Positions 24,974-33,856 are shown, counted from the stretch's first letter. The stretch: 64,000 bases of DNA from an uncultured Prevotellaceae bacterium (GCA_946415365.1 CAMKSE010000001.1:62001-126000); one strand, 5' to 3'. Numbers and translations: made by a program. The notes: a model not told the origin generated them from the sequence alone.

Positions 24974-25780
24974 ATGATCAATAAAAGCTATTTCCTCATC
25001 CTTGCCCTCCTGTTTTGCACGACCATCGCACGGGCGCAGTACAACCAAGTGAATGACATCCCGTATCGCGAGGCGGCAGAGGGCTATGCGCAGGAGCGCT
25101 GCAAACTCGACGTGTATTATCCGACAAATGAGACGGACGCACCCGTAGTTGTGTGGTTCCACGGCGGCGGCATCGAGGGCGGCGAGAAGCACATCGACCC
25201 GCAGTTGAAGAACAGCGGACTCGTGGTCGTTGCGGTGAACTACCGTCTGCTGCCGAAGGCTCCTATTGACGACATCCTCGACGACGCCGCAGCAGCCGTG
25301 GCCTGGACATACAAGAACATCGCGAAGTACAATGGCAGCCATCGCAAGATATTCGTGGCCGGACACTCGGCAGGTGGCTATCTGCTCGACATGATCGGAC
25401 TCGACAAGCGCTGGCTGGCGAAGTACGGCGTTGATGCCGACTCGCTCGCGGCTCTCGTGCCCTTTAGCGGGCAGTGCATTACACATTACAATATACGTAA
25501 GCAGCAGGGCATCGGCCCCTTGCAGGCCACCATCGACCAGTACGCCCCGTTGACCTACATCCGTCCTGATGCACCACCCATCGTCATCATCTCCGGTGAC
25601 CGCGAACTGGAACTCTTCGGACGCTACGAGGAGCAGGTCTACTTCTGGCGCATGCTGAAACTCGTAGGCCACAAGGACGTGACGCTCTACGAGATGCAGG
25701 GTTATGACCATGGTGCCATGCCGTTCCCTGCCTACAAGATCCTGAAGGACCACATCAAGCGACTGACGGAAAAGAAATAA
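24974..25780 (+). CDS. Exported alpha/beta hydrolase (HSL-like esterase)
   Basis: 268 residues, signal peptide ending at ARAQ (residue 22). The oxyanion motif HGGG is at 63-66, nucleophile Ser132 in GHSAGG, and the catalytic His in GYDHGAMP near residue 253; an Asp near 213 (SGDREL) completes the triad. Probably removes acyl groups from glycans or other esters in the periplasm. Its first 30 codons are about 91 percent identical over 81 bases to the start of the gene at 27565. Confidence 0.87.
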   Translation: MINKSYFLILALLFCTTIARAQYNQVNDIPYREAAEGYAQERCKLDVYYPTNETDAPVVVWFHGGGIEGGEKHIDPQLKNSGLVVVAVNYRLLPKAPIDDILDDAAAAVAWTYKNIAKYNGSHRKIFVAGHSAGGYLLDMIGLDKRWLAKYGVDADSLAALVPFSGQCITHYNIRKQQGIGPLQATIDQYAPLTYIRPDAPPIVIISGDRELELFGRYEEQVYFWRMLKLVGHKDVTLYEMQGYDHGAMPFPAYKILKDHIKRLTEKK

Positions 25781-25836
25781 ATGGAAAATATGTAATATTT
25801 TAGAGACAAGGTGGCTGTCCGCTTTTAGAAAAGTTT

Positions 25837-26826
25837 ATGACGAAAACGTCCATATTCCAGCGGCCCGTATGGGTGGTGGTATTTGCCCTGACAGCAGCAG
25901 TTGCGTGGGGATGGGCTTTCCCGCTTATCAAAGTGGGCTTCAATGCTTTTGGCATCACGGCGGACATGACGGGCAGCAAAATGCTCTTTGCCGGCATTCG
26001 ATTTGCTGCAGCTGGTCTGATTGTCTTGTCCGTAGCCCGTAGCAATGGACGTTCGTTCAAGATGGGCAAGGTTGCGATTAAGCAAGAGCAGAGCGATGCT
26101 GGCATCGACTCTGCAGAGCGAGAGCAGGCTCGACCAAAGGTCAAGTTCGGTGACTGGTGGTTTATTCTTGCCTTTGCACTAATGAACACCACGCTTCACT
26201 ATTTCTTCTTCTATGTCGGCATGTCGTATAGCGAAGGGTCGCGGGCGGCTATTCTCAACTCGCTGAGTACTTTCCTCGTAGTCCTGTTGGCTTGTGCTTG
26301 TTTCAAGAGTGACAAGTTGACCTCGTGGAAGATTCTCGGTTGTGCCATAGGGTTCAGCGGAATCCTTGCATTGAATCTTGGAGGGGCTGAAAGCGGGCAG
26401 TTTACTTGGCTGGGCGACGGAATGATTATCCTCAATGCCATCTGTGGGGCACTCTCGAACCTGATGACCCGTGGACTGAGCCACCGGATAGATGTCTTCG
26501 TGGGAACGGGCTATAGTCTCACCATCGGTGGTTTGCTACTCATTCTGCCCGGACTGGCTTTTGGCGGAACGTTGTCTCATATAAACATGCTTGGCATTGT
26601 CTGTCTGTTGTTACTCATCGCCATCTCTGCCGTTGGATTCGCCCTCTACAACAAACTGCTCAGTTGCAATCCTGTGGGACGAGTTGCCATCTACAATTCA
26701 CTGATACCCGTCGTTGGAGCGGTCACCTCGTGTCTCTGTCTTGGCGAAACGTTCCACTTAAAATACGCTTTTGCAGGAGGACTAGCGGCTCTTGGTATAT
26801 ACATTATTAACAAAGGAAAAAACTGA
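25837..26826 (+). CDS. DMT/EamA family transporter with a palindromic insert
   Basis: Inner-membrane exporter-like protein, 329 residues with ten helices in two EamA repeats. Substrate unknown. The loop between helices 2 and 3 is lengthened by KQEQSDAGIDSAEREQARPK, encoded by a two-hairpin palindromic element (26084-26145) like that in the GH35 gene; relatives usually run straight from the basic loop into DWW(F/L)IL. The insert lies in a presumably cytoplasmic loop, so the protein may tolerate it. Confidence 0.87.
   Translation: MTKTSIFQRPVWVVVFALTAAVAWGWAFPLIKVGFNAFGITADMTGSKMLFAGIRFAAAGLIVLSVARSNGRSFKMGKVAIKQEQSDAGIDSAEREQARPKVKFGDWWFILAFALMNTTLHYFFFYVGMSYSEGSRAAILNSLSTFLVVLLACACFKSDKLTSWKILGCAIGFSGILALNLGGAESGQFTWLGDGMIILNAICGALSNLMTRGLSHRIDVFVGTGYSLTIGGLLLILPGLAFGGTLSHINMLGIVCLLLLIAISAVGFALYNKLLSCNPVGRVAIYNSLIPVVGAVTSCLCLGETFHLKYAFAGGLAALGIYIINKGKN
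26084..26145 (+). repeat. Two-hairpin palindromic element inside the EamA transporter gene
   Basis: GCAGAG-CGATGC-TG-GCATCG-A-CTCTGC forms a long first hairpin and GACC-AAA-GGTC a second. It is read as EQSDAGIDSAEREQ, in the same frame as the 18110-18172 copy (EQSQIGLSSAERRQ). Conserved blocks are AGAGCAGAGC, CTCTGC and TCGACCnAAGGTC, with equal 14-base spacing between the first two. Confidence 0.75.
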
Positions 26827-26896
26827 TCACAATAATAGTTGAGCGAAGTATGGATGATAAAGATTCACGTTTCTCGTCTTTGTTCATGGGTCTTAG

Positions 26897-26965
26897 CCAG
26901 AGCCGACGGACAAGTGGAAGCCTGAGAACGTATCGTATAACGAGTTTGGAGGTAAAACAGAATAG
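26897..26965 (+). pseudogene. C-terminal remnant of a lost gene
   Basis: After a TAG the frame reads PEPTDKWKPENVSYNEFGGKTE and stops. The pattern DKWKPE.V.YN.F resembles the tail of some nitroreductase/flavin-dependent enzymes. It stands 24 bases before an intact nitroreductase gene, so it may be the end of a deleted tandem copy. The rest of the gap 26827-26989 shows nothing else. Confidence 0.35.
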
Positions 26966-26989
26966 CAATTATTTTAAACTTGAACGATT

Positions 26990-27505
26990 ATGGATTTCTT
27001 AGAATTAGCAAGAAGCAGGTATTCCTGCAAGAGTTTTGACTCGCGTCAGATCAGTAAAGAACAATTGGACAGCATTCTGGAGGCAGGACGCTTGGCTCCG
27101 ACAGCCAAGAACCTTCAGGAACAGCATGTTTACGTGGTGCAGTCGGCAGAAGGACTGGCCAAGGTTGATACGCTCACACCTTGTCGATACGGTGCGCCGA
27201 CCATGCTCATCGTGGCCTTCGATAAGAACAACGTGTTTACTTATCCTGGCCAGAAGTACGACTCCGGCATTGAGGATGCCACCATTGTGACCACTCACAT
27301 GATGCTCTGTGCAAAGAGTGTGGGTGTGGACAGCTGCTGGGTGAACTTCTTCGACCCCGACAAGATGGCTGAAGCATTCCAGTTGCCAGAGAACGAAGAG
27401 ATCCTGACCTGCCTCGCCCTCGGCTATCCGGCAGAAGGTGCAGGGCCACTCGCCAACCACAACAGTCGCAAGCCGATAGAGGAAACGGTAACATACCTGG
27501 TATGA
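26990..27505 (+). CDS. Nitroreductase family protein
   Basis: 171-residue FMN-dependent oxidoreductase of the small nitroreductase family. The N-terminal RYSCKSFDSRQISKEQL and EAGRLAPTAKNLQ give the FMN-phosphate-binding Arg/Ser region, and GVDSCWVNFFDPDK and CLALGYPAEGAGPLANHNSRKP the C-terminal half. Cytosolic, likely NAD(P)H-dependent; substrate not readable. Confidence 0.9.
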   Translation: MDFLELARSRYSCKSFDSRQISKEQLDSILEAGRLAPTAKNLQEQHVYVVQSAEGLAKVDTLTPCRYGAPTMLIVAFDKNNVFTYPGQKYDSGIEDATIVTTHMMLCAKSVGVDSCWVNFFDPDKMAEAFQLPENEEILTCLALGYPAEGAGPLANHNSRKPIEETVTYLV

Positions 27506-27564
27506 TAACCATCGACATGACTGCCATCAAGGATGGGTCTGCAGATTCACCAATCAAATACATT

Positions 27565-28290
27565 ATGACATACAAAAGTTATTTCCTCATCCTCGCCCTT
27601 CTGTTTTTCACGACCATCGCACGGGCGCAGTACAATCAAGTGAATGATTTCCCGCAGGAAGAGCCTGTGGACGGGCTGAACAAGGAGGCGATCCTCGACG
27701 GTCCTGACGGTACGTCGACCCATGCCTTCACGGGAAGCAAAGACAATGTAGATGTTGATTTGCTCGACATCGATGAGATGCCGAAGACCGCTGTGCGTCA
27801 ACCCGATGCCCATTTCCAACATGCCGTCTATGTCAACATCGACAAGCCTGCCAGTGGCGAAGGCGAGATGGATGCGATCTATTCCGTCTGGCTTGCTGAC
27901 GAGCGGGCTGGTACGGTCATCAAGGTCTGTGTCACCAATCCTATGGCTGAACTCCAGTGGCAAAAGATGAATGGCAAGGATGCCGTCAATGTCCCCATTA
28001 CCCAGATTGCCTCTGCCGATAAGGCCTATATCGCTCCAGGTGACGTCAGCAAGGTCATTGTCGAGGGATGTCCTGACGGGCGCAATATATGGACATACAT
28101 CATTGATCCATATAAGGGTACTGCCAAGCAGTTGCCTTCTACTGAGGGCATTGTCACCCTCGAATGGGAGAAGAAAGAAATCATCGCCGCCTCCTATGGT
28201 TACGATGACGATGGACGGTATTCTGTTAAGAAGGCCTATTCCTTAGAAGGAAAGTTTCTCCGCAGAGTCGGTGACAAGGAAAGAGAATGA
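27565..28290 (+). CDS. Exported protein with a duplicated hydrolase leader (chimeric)
   Basis: 241 residues. The signal peptide and first mature residues (ending ARAQYNQVND) are nearly the same as in the esterase gene at 24974: 7 mismatches in 81 bases (27574-27654 versus 24983-25063). After that the two diverge completely; the remaining 210 residues are beta-rich with no recognisable catalytic motif. The open frame starts earlier (27502), but ATG 27565 fits the signal peptide. The 3' end overlaps the convergent esterase gene by 48 bases. Function unknown; it may be a fusion made by recombination. Confidence 0.6.
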   Translation: MTYKSYFLILALLFFTTIARAQYNQVNDFPQEEPVDGLNKEAILDGPDGTSTHAFTGSKDNVDVDLLDIDEMPKTAVRQPDAHFQHAVYVNIDKPASGEGEMDAIYSVWLADERAGTVIKVCVTNPMAELQWQKMNGKDAVNVPITQIASADKAYIAPGDVSKVIVEGCPDGRNIWTYIIDPYKGTAKQLPSTEGIVTLEWEKKEIIAASYGYDDDGRYSVKKAYSLEGKFLRRVGDKERE

Positions 28291-28878
28291 CCTAAGCATC
28301 TTTTCAGCCAACGGCACATACCAGTCACGGACTTCCTCTGCCGTCGGGGTATGACCGCCGGGGAAATGGAAGAAATGGTTGTAGTGCTCCAAGAAGAGCG
28401 GCTCAAAGTGCGCCAGCGTGTCCTGTTCGCCGAACAAGCCCCAGATACGGTCTTTGAAGTCGGGATGGCAGTTGTCAAATTGGATGGCCTCCATCTCGGC
28501 AAACTCCTCAATCAAGGCTTCATCAATGACGAAGTTCTGCTTGCCATCCTTGCGTGGCGACTTGTACTGATGCTCGCCGATGCGCTGCTTCAGGAACTCC
28601 GTCATCTTGAAGTGCGGATTGCCCAACAAAGCCGGAATGCCTGTAACGGGAGCCACCATCTGAGCATAGAACGCCCCGCAGCTGTTGCCAATCAGAAGGT
28701 ATGGCTGTTCACGATCTATCAATTCGCGGATAAATCTGACCGCCTCCTTCGGGTGCATCGGCAAATCAGGCGTTATCACTTCCGCACGCCCCGCGAAAGC
28801 CTCGCGCAGAGCCACCGCAGGTACACACTGACCACTGGCATAGAATCCGTGTAGGAATAATATCAGATTACCATGCAT
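28243..28878 (-). CDS. YqiA-like esterase (alpha/beta hydrolase, UPF0227 type)
   Basis: 211 residues, no signal peptide. NLILFLHGFYASGQ gives the first strand and oxyanion loop, LLIGNSCGAFYA the nucleophile Ser66, GLFGEQDTLA the Asp, and FPGGHTPT the His. These features match small YqiA-type esterases. The start overlaps the 3' end of the DUF3089 gene by 11 bases, and its own 3' end overlaps the convergent gene by 48 bases, so this segment was compacted by rearrangement. Confidence 0.8.
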   Translation of the reverse strand: MHGNLILFLHGFYASGQCVPAVALREAFAGRAEVITPDLPMHPKEAVRFIRELIDREQPYLLIGNSCGAFYAQMVAPVTGIPALLGNPHFKMTEFLKQRIGEHQYKSPRKDGKQNFVIDEALIEEFAEMEAIQFDNCHPDFKDRIWGLFGEQDTLAHFEPLFLEHYNHFFHFPGGHTPTAEEVRDWYVPLAEKMLRSFSFLVTDSAEKLSF

Positions 28879-29659
28879 ATATTAATCCATATTTCTCATT
28901 CACATCCTTCACCGTGTTGTAGCAGATGGTGACGCCCGTGTCCGTTTCTCTCTCAGCGGGACGGATGTGGCTGTACTGCGCCATGTCGGCCTTGGTCACC
29001 TTGTAGCCCAGCACGTATGCCGCAGCCAATTGGTTGTATGTCTCGTCGTCAATGTGCTTCAGCAGCTCCACCACAGCCAGACCACCCTGACTGAAGCCTG
29101 CGATGATGAGCGGACGCGACGTGTCGCGATGAGCCTGAAAATGGTCGAAAGCTGCGCAGATGTCACCCATCGACAGCCGCGTGCGATCCATGATTGTATT
29201 CTCGTTCTGTGTCATCCAGGCCTCCATGGTGGTGTGACGGTAGAACGGGGCGAAGAATTGATTACCAGACGACATATACGCTGCCACCTTCTTAATTTCC
29301 AAGTCATACATGTGCTCGCGATGCACGGGATTCCAAACGTCTGCATAATGGCATATCCTGCCATCCTCCGTCGTCCAGTCTTCCTCCCACGTCGATACGA
29401 CGTAGAAGATGTCGGCTCCCGTGTCGTCGTTATCGCCATCGGCCGTCACCCACATCGCTGCGTCGTTGTAGTCGGGTGCTTGAGGAATAAACGTTGCCTG
29501 CTCATACTGGCTCGCAGCATTGTCATCATTCGCCGTACACGATGCAAACGAGGCCGTACTACCAAGCAGGGCTATTGCCGTCACCACCATCATGACTACG
29601 GCAAAGATATTTTCCTTAACTATATCTATCGATACTTTATGCCCGTTTTCTTTTGCCAT
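28868..29659 (-). CDS. DUF3089 family exported alpha/beta hydrolase, possibly truncated
   Basis: 263 residues from ATG 29659. A hydrophobic segment (about 15-40, ending SFASC) serves as signal or lipoprotein anchor. The domain shows DIFYVVSTWEEDW, the nucleophile GFSQGG and YVLGYKV, as in DUF3089 proteins. The protein stops at KYGLIYAW, where relatives as I know them go on for some 50 or more residues including a His, so the C-terminus may be lost at the junction with the esterase gene. ATG 29731 is excluded because it lies upstream of the -7 box at 29701. Confidence 0.7.
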   Translation of the reverse strand: MAKENGHKVSIDIVKENIFAVVMMVVTAIALLGSTASFASCTANDDNAASQYEQATFIPQAPDYNDAAMWVTADGDNDDTGADIFYVVSTWEEDWTTEDGRICHYADVWNPVHREHMYDLEIKKVAAYMSSGNQFFAPFYRHTTMEAWMTQNENTIMDRTRLSMGDICAAFDHFQAHRDTSRPLIIAGFSQGGLAVVELLKHIDDETYNQLAAAYVLGYKVTKADMAQYSHIRPAERETDTGVTICYNTVKDVNEKYGLIYAW

Positions 29660-29700
29660 AAAATCAAACTTTCCTTCATAACGTTGTTCAATTCGTTTGG

Positions 29701-29732
29701 CAAAAGTACTAAATTCAGTACTAACCTCCAAA
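29701..29732 (-). promoter_or_regulatory. Promoter of the DUF3089 gene
   Basis: On the minus strand TTTG (plus 29729-29732), a 20-base spacer and TACTTTTG (plus 29701-29708). The leader is about 35 bases. Confidence 0.75.
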
Positions 29733-29765
29733 CTTTTTGGCGATTATTATCATAAAGTTTGTTGT

Positions 29766-29789
29766 AATAACTGCCATAAAGTAGTTATT
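29766..29789. promoter_or_regulatory. Inverted repeat between divergent promoters
   Basis: AATAACT (29766-29772) and AGTTATT (29783-29789) flank a 10-base spacer; CATAAAGT occurs twice nearby. The palindrome lies between the DUF3089 -33 box and the phosphatase -7 box, so it could be an operator. No regulator gene is adjacent. Confidence 0.35.
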
Positions 29790-29804
29790 CTGAGATAATA
29801 TGAT

Positions 29805-29812
29805 TAACTTTG
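29805..29812 (+). promoter_or_regulatory. -7 box of the phosphatase gene, 8 bases before its ATG
   Basis: TAACTTTG followed by CACCCCAA and ATG. Transcription would begin at or just before the start codon. Confidence 0.6.
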
Positions 29813-29820
29813 CACCCCAA

Positions 29821-30300
29821 ATGGATAATAACACTAAACACAGAATACTTTTCGTCTGTCACGGGAACATCTGCCGAAGCCCGATGGCGGAGTTCGTGAT
29901 GAAGGACTTGGTGAAGAAAGTGGGGCTGGAGGACAGCTTCATGATAGAGTCGGCGGCCACCTCGACGGAGGAGATAGGCAACAGCGTCTATCCCCCTGCC
30001 AGACGTAAACTGGCAGAGCACGGCATCGGCTGTGCAGGTAAGACAGCACGACAGATGACGCGCTCGGATTACAACCGCTACGACCTGCTGATAGGCATGG
30101 ACTCATGGAACATCCGCAACATGCGAAACATCTGCGGTGGTGACCCGGAAGGGAAGATCGTGATGCTGATGGATTTCACCCGACGGCCCGGCGACGTGGC
30201 CGACCCATGGTATACTGGCAACTTCGAGGCCACTTGGCGCGATGTCCTGGAGGGCTGTCAGGCACTATTGGACAGATTCGCTCAACCGGAGGTCAAGTAG
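29821..30300 (+). CDS. Low molecular weight protein tyrosine phosphatase
   Basis: 159 residues. The P-loop FVCHGNICRSPM near the N-terminus holds the CX5R(S) signature (Cys13, Arg19, Ser20), and the general acid Asp is in VADPWYTGNF near the C-terminus. Hydrolyses phosphotyrosine or low molecular weight phosphate esters in the cytosol. Start ATG 29821 places the P-loop at the usual distance; seven codons upstream are open but lie inside the promoter box. No tyrosine kinase gene is adjacent. Confidence 0.93.
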   Translation: MDNNTKHRILFVCHGNICRSPMAEFVMKDLVKKVGLEDSFMIESAATSTEEIGNSVYPPARRKLAEHGIGCAGKTARQMTRSDYNRYDLLIGMDSWNIRNMRNICGGDPEGKIVMLMDFTRRPGDVADPWYTGNFEATWRDVLEGCQALLDRFAQPEVK

Positions 30301-30320
30301 AAAGCTGTGTTAACTTGCTA

Positions 30321-30818
30321 TCATACCTTCATAATGCGAGCGTTCAGTAGATCGCAGATTTCTTGTGGTTTCATTGAGAGAAATCTTACATAGATCTCAT
30401 AGGGGTAACCCTGAAGTGCTGCCTTTGAGCGCTGTTTGCGATCCTTGGCTATCTGTTCGTCGGTGATGCCTGCCTCGATGTTGTCCTTATAGCGTATGCC
30501 AATTAACTTGCGCCCTTTGTATTTGTCTACGTAGAAAGAGTCAACGCCTGACAGTTGCACGACCCATGGTTCTGGAGCGTTTACTCTCAACTGAACATCT
30601 GTGATAACAAGATAGGTTTGGCGTTTGATGAATGCAGGGACAATATTGAATGCAGCGATGCAGACAAAAATCGTTATCATATAATACTTATTTGCCCCAA
30701 TAGCCCCTGGTCCTCCAATGGCGACGCTTGCACCCATGATAACTGCAAAAACGGCTATCATTGCCAATAACATGTAAACCCATACCATTGGGGACACTTT
30801 GATTTTGATTTCTTTCAT
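30321..30818 (-). CDS. Two-helix membrane protein with a PH-like domain (STM3941 type)
   Basis: 165 residues: two membrane helices (about 11-34 and 46-64), then a beta-rich domain (YLVITDVQLRVN, DSFYVDKYKGRKLIGIRY) and a C-terminal helix (KPQEICDLLNARI). This layout resembles bacterial PH-like membrane proteins such as STM3941; function unknown. Last gene of the sigma-factor-headed operon, 24 bases after the thioredoxin-fold gene. Confidence 0.65.
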   Translation of the reverse strand: MKEIKIKVSPMVWVYMLLAMIAVFAVIMGASVAIGGPGAIGANKYYMITIFVCIAAFNIVPAFIKRQTYLVITDVQLRVNAPEPWVVQLSGVDSFYVDKYKGRKLIGIRYKDNIEAGITDEQIAKDRKQRSKAALQGYPYEIYVRFLSMKPQEICDLLNARIMKV

Positions 30819-30842
30819 ATTGTTTGTTTGATTAATTGTCTC

Positions 30843-32906
30843 TTATTTCAGTCTCTCTTTCAAGGATTGCAGTTCGTAATCAAAGTTATGGAGTCCGTGG
30901 AGCTGGATGTCTTCACGCACACGTCGACCATCGGGGGTGAAGGTCTCGTAGTGAGGGATGCCGCTGAAATCCAAGAGTTCTTGCAGACGACGGAAGTTAT
31001 CGTTACTGACGCAGATGGTTTCTTCGCCAGCAAGCCATTCTGCCACATATTTCTTATAGGCCTCGCTACCCCCGGCTGTACGTTCGCCGGCAATGAAGAT
31101 AAGTTTCACATCGTCGCGCTTGGCAATCTCTGCCCGCAGAGCCTTACTTCTCTGGATGGCCGCACGACAGGGACCGCACCCCATGCCCCAGAAGTCGATC
31201 ATCAAGTAACGACCTGGATATTTGGCTATGACGTCGCGGATGATCTCTGCCCCAGGACCTTCAGGCAATGGCGAGGTTAATTCTTTCTGCGACATCCTGA
31301 CCTGATAGAACTCCTCAGCCTTCTGGCGCATATAGGGATGCGTGAGTGTAGAGAGATAAAGGGGATACATGTTGCTCACCGATTCGGTGTTGGCCGCGAT
31401 AGAGTCGCGTTGTGCCTTGACAATCGTCGTATCTGCCATGATGATGGGAATCGCCACCTCGTTCTGCCGCCATAGGTCGAAGCTGCTCTGCATATCATTG
31501 AGCATACAGAGCTGTGCCGTCAGATTATCAGGCTTGCCCGTCAACTCGCCTAACATGGCGTAGCACTTATCGATAGAGAGCTTTCTTTTTGTAAAGTCGT
31601 AGTCGTATGTATCGTCTTCGCCCTCCATCACTTCCTGCTTGACTTTGCGGACGGGCCCGGCAAACTGAATACGGTTGAGGGTAAAGAAGAAATCGTGGTT
31701 CAGCAACAGTAATGGGTTGTCGAAATCCACGCGCTGCAATGCCTTGAAGTTGTTGACATCTCTAACGGTTTGCAGTTCCACACTGTCTGTCACCAATTGT
31801 GTCCAACTTCCGTCTTCATTTTCCTTCCAAGGGGATAGCCTGTCTTCATGATACATGGCATAGTCCATCAGGGCTAATGCGTAAATGGACTGCATCTCGC
31901 CTAAGGCCAGATGTATCTCCATGGGTGTAAAGTGGTCACGGCGGCTAATCATGTCGATACGGTTCAACATATTCTGCCATATTTGATCGGCCAAGAGGTT
32001 GGCTTCTTTGAAATTTCCCTCGAACGTATTGAGAGCCCTGCCCAGTTCCATTAATCGCAAGTCTGACTTCAGCCATCGCTCCACCTCCTGACTGCTGCCG
32101 TTAGTATAGAAGCATTCATATTGTCCCTGCTCGTTTGGTCGCACGGTGACATCGATGGTCTCACCAGGACGGGCGAAGAATGGGATCTCGTAGAATCCTA
32201 CCTTCGATTGCTCCGAGGCATAGAACGACAGCTTCATGGGATAGCTGAGCAGGATCTGTTTTTCGAATGTGCCGTCTGGTTTTATGTCTATCAGAAGTGT
32301 ACCATTGTTCTTCTTCGTCACGTCGTACACATAGCTTTCCATCGCCGTAAATCCGAAGCGTTCTGCGTCGTATCCCTCAATACGGCCACGGATGGTGATA
32401 TTGTCCGTCTTCAGCCAGTCGGCGGGTAGCGTATAAGGATTGTTGGCATAGAACTCTTGTAATGTGGGTGCCTTTATAGCCGTCTCCTTGTCGTGAATAC
32501 CTAGGAGCATGAAAGCATTTCGCCCATCGCCCTCGATGAAGTCGAAAATCTGCACATGCTTTGGCATCGGCTCGAAATGCATCGTGAACTCAGTCACACC
32601 GCTCTCAGGCGATTGCACCCATGTATCGAGGGCTATACCCTCGGCAGAGCGGAGCGGATAACGGTTACCGTCCTCGTCCTTGAGGTAGCTTTCTTTCACG
32701 AAGCGGAAGTATTGCCCTTTAGGGTACTGCATGGTGAAATGGATGGTGGAAGCCGTGTCTGTCATCATGACTTCACTGGCTTTCAATTCACCCTGAAAGA
32801 CATTCGCACAAGCCATCGCCTCAGGGGCCTTGATGGTCTTGAAAGTTTTCGCCTGCCCCGTCAGGGCGACAAGGGCGAGGAGGATAGTGATAAAAGTTTT
32901 CTTCAT
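30843..32906 (-). CDS. Exported protein with a novel N-terminal module and a TlpA-like thioredoxin domain
   Basis: 687 residues: signal peptide (cut near TGQA), a beta-rich module at about 40-125 (YFRFVKESYLKDEDGNRYPL...), a long helical middle, and a C-terminal thioredoxin fold from about 560 with active site CGPC at Cys577-Cys580 (FWGMGCGPCRAA) and a cis-Pro (SGIPHYE). It probably reduces or isomerises disulfides in the periplasm. The N-terminal module resembles both halves of the protein encoded at 33857-35047. Its start overlaps the stop of the TraB gene by 4 bases. Confidence 0.8.
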   Translation of the reverse strand: MKKTFITILLALVALTGQAKTFKTIKAPEAMACANVFQGELKASEVMMTDTASTIHFTMQYPKGQYFRFVKESYLKDEDGNRYPLRSAEGIALDTWVQSPESGVTEFTMHFEPMPKHVQIFDFIEGDGRNAFMLLGIHDKETAIKAPTLQEFYANNPYTLPADWLKTDNITIRGRIEGYDAERFGFTAMESYVYDVTKKNNGTLLIDIKPDGTFEKQILLSYPMKLSFYASEQSKVGFYEIPFFARPGETIDVTVRPNEQGQYECFYTNGSSQEVERWLKSDLRLMELGRALNTFEGNFKEANLLADQIWQNMLNRIDMISRRDHFTPMEIHLALGEMQSIYALALMDYAMYHEDRLSPWKENEDGSWTQLVTDSVELQTVRDVNNFKALQRVDFDNPLLLLNHDFFFTLNRIQFAGPVRKVKQEVMEGEDDTYDYDFTKRKLSIDKCYAMLGELTGKPDNLTAQLCMLNDMQSSFDLWRQNEVAIPIIMADTTIVKAQRDSIAANTESVSNMYPLYLSTLTHPYMRQKAEEFYQVRMSQKELTSPLPEGPGAEIIRDVIAKYPGRYLMIDFWGMGCGPCRAAIQRSKALRAEIAKRDDVKLIFIAGERTAGGSEAYKKYVAEWLAGEETICVSNDNFRRLQELLDFSGIPHYETFTPDGRRVREDIQLHGLHNFDYELQSLKERLK

Positions 32907-33841
32907 TGCTTTGTCTTGATTTGTTCTACGTTATAGCCAGTATTGCGGAGTAGTTGCAGAATGCCGCTGTCGCCAACCAGATGACCAGCGCCGAATACGA
33001 ACATCGTGGGCGCCTCGTTCATGGCAGCCTGCAACTTGGGCAGCCATTTCTCGTTGCGTTGTTTAAACAAATCAGGTTGCTTTTGTATCTGTGAAACCCA
33101 ATAGGCCGAGCCTGCAAAGCTATCGTAGTCGCCCTCTTTCCAGTACTTCCCTGAAAGTGCGACCGAATTCAACTCGTCGGCTATCATCTGCTTGCGGTGC
33201 TCAATGTCGTTCAGGAATGCCATCAGCGAATCTACCTGCACGTCGATCTTAGAGTTGAGCGAATCGCGCATGTTTTTCAGCTTGTCCTCAGGCTGAATCT
33301 CATCCAGTTGCCCGATTGTCTTTCCGCGTTCCTTTGCCCGATTGATGCATACCATGTCGATGGGTGTGCCTGTAAGCCCTAATTCGGGATGCTTCTGCAT
33401 CTCTTGCGTAGTAAACACCAGCGAGAAAGTGGTGATCAGCACATTGGGCTGATAGCTCCAGACGGCTTTCATCACCGAGTCGGTAAAGTTTACCTGGAAG
33501 GTCTCTTTGAAACGATAGTTCAACAAGTCCATCTGCTCCATGTTCAACACGTCGAAGATGGTCTTCCCGTCAGGTAGTGATATTGCCTGCTGTCCTGCGG
33601 TCTGAGCTTGAGCCATTGCCTGCTGACTGCTGATGTCATATTCAGCATAGAGCTGGTGGCATTTTGACTCTGCCTCAAGAAACTCCGGGATGCTATCCAG
33701 CAAAGAGCCAGGCAAAGTATGGACAGAGCCGAGGATATACGAGGGTTCTTTTACATTGTTGCCGCTGATACGGAACAAAAACTGCGCATTGGCACTCATG
33801 GAGGCCAATGCGATGGTTAGGGTTAAAATGGTTTTCTTCAT
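32903..33841 (-). CDS. Exported TraB/GumN family protein
   Basis: 312 residues with signal peptide (MSANAQ, residue 20). The two family motifs are present: YILGSVHTLP near the start of the mature protein and FVFGAGHLVGDSGILQLLRNTGY at the C-terminus, each with the conserved His. TraB/GumN (Tiki-like) proteins are proposed metal-dependent proteases; periplasmic. Coupled by an ATGA overlap to the thioredoxin-fold gene. Confidence 0.9.
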   Translation of the reverse strand: MKKTILTLTIALASMSANAQFLFRISGNNVKEPSYILGSVHTLPGSLLDSIPEFLEAESKCHQLYAEYDISSQQAMAQAQTAGQQAISLPDGKTIFDVLNMEQMDLLNYRFKETFQVNFTDSVMKAVWSYQPNVLITTFSLVFTTQEMQKHPELGLTGTPIDMVCINRAKERGKTIGQLDEIQPEDKLKNMRDSLNSKIDVQVDSLMAFLNDIEHRKQMIADELNSVALSGKYWKEGDYDSFAGSAYWVSQIQKQPDLFKQRNEKWLPKLQAAMNEAPTMFVFGAGHLVGDSGILQLLRNTGYNVEQIKTKQ

Positions 33842-33856
33842 ATTTAATTTACTATT

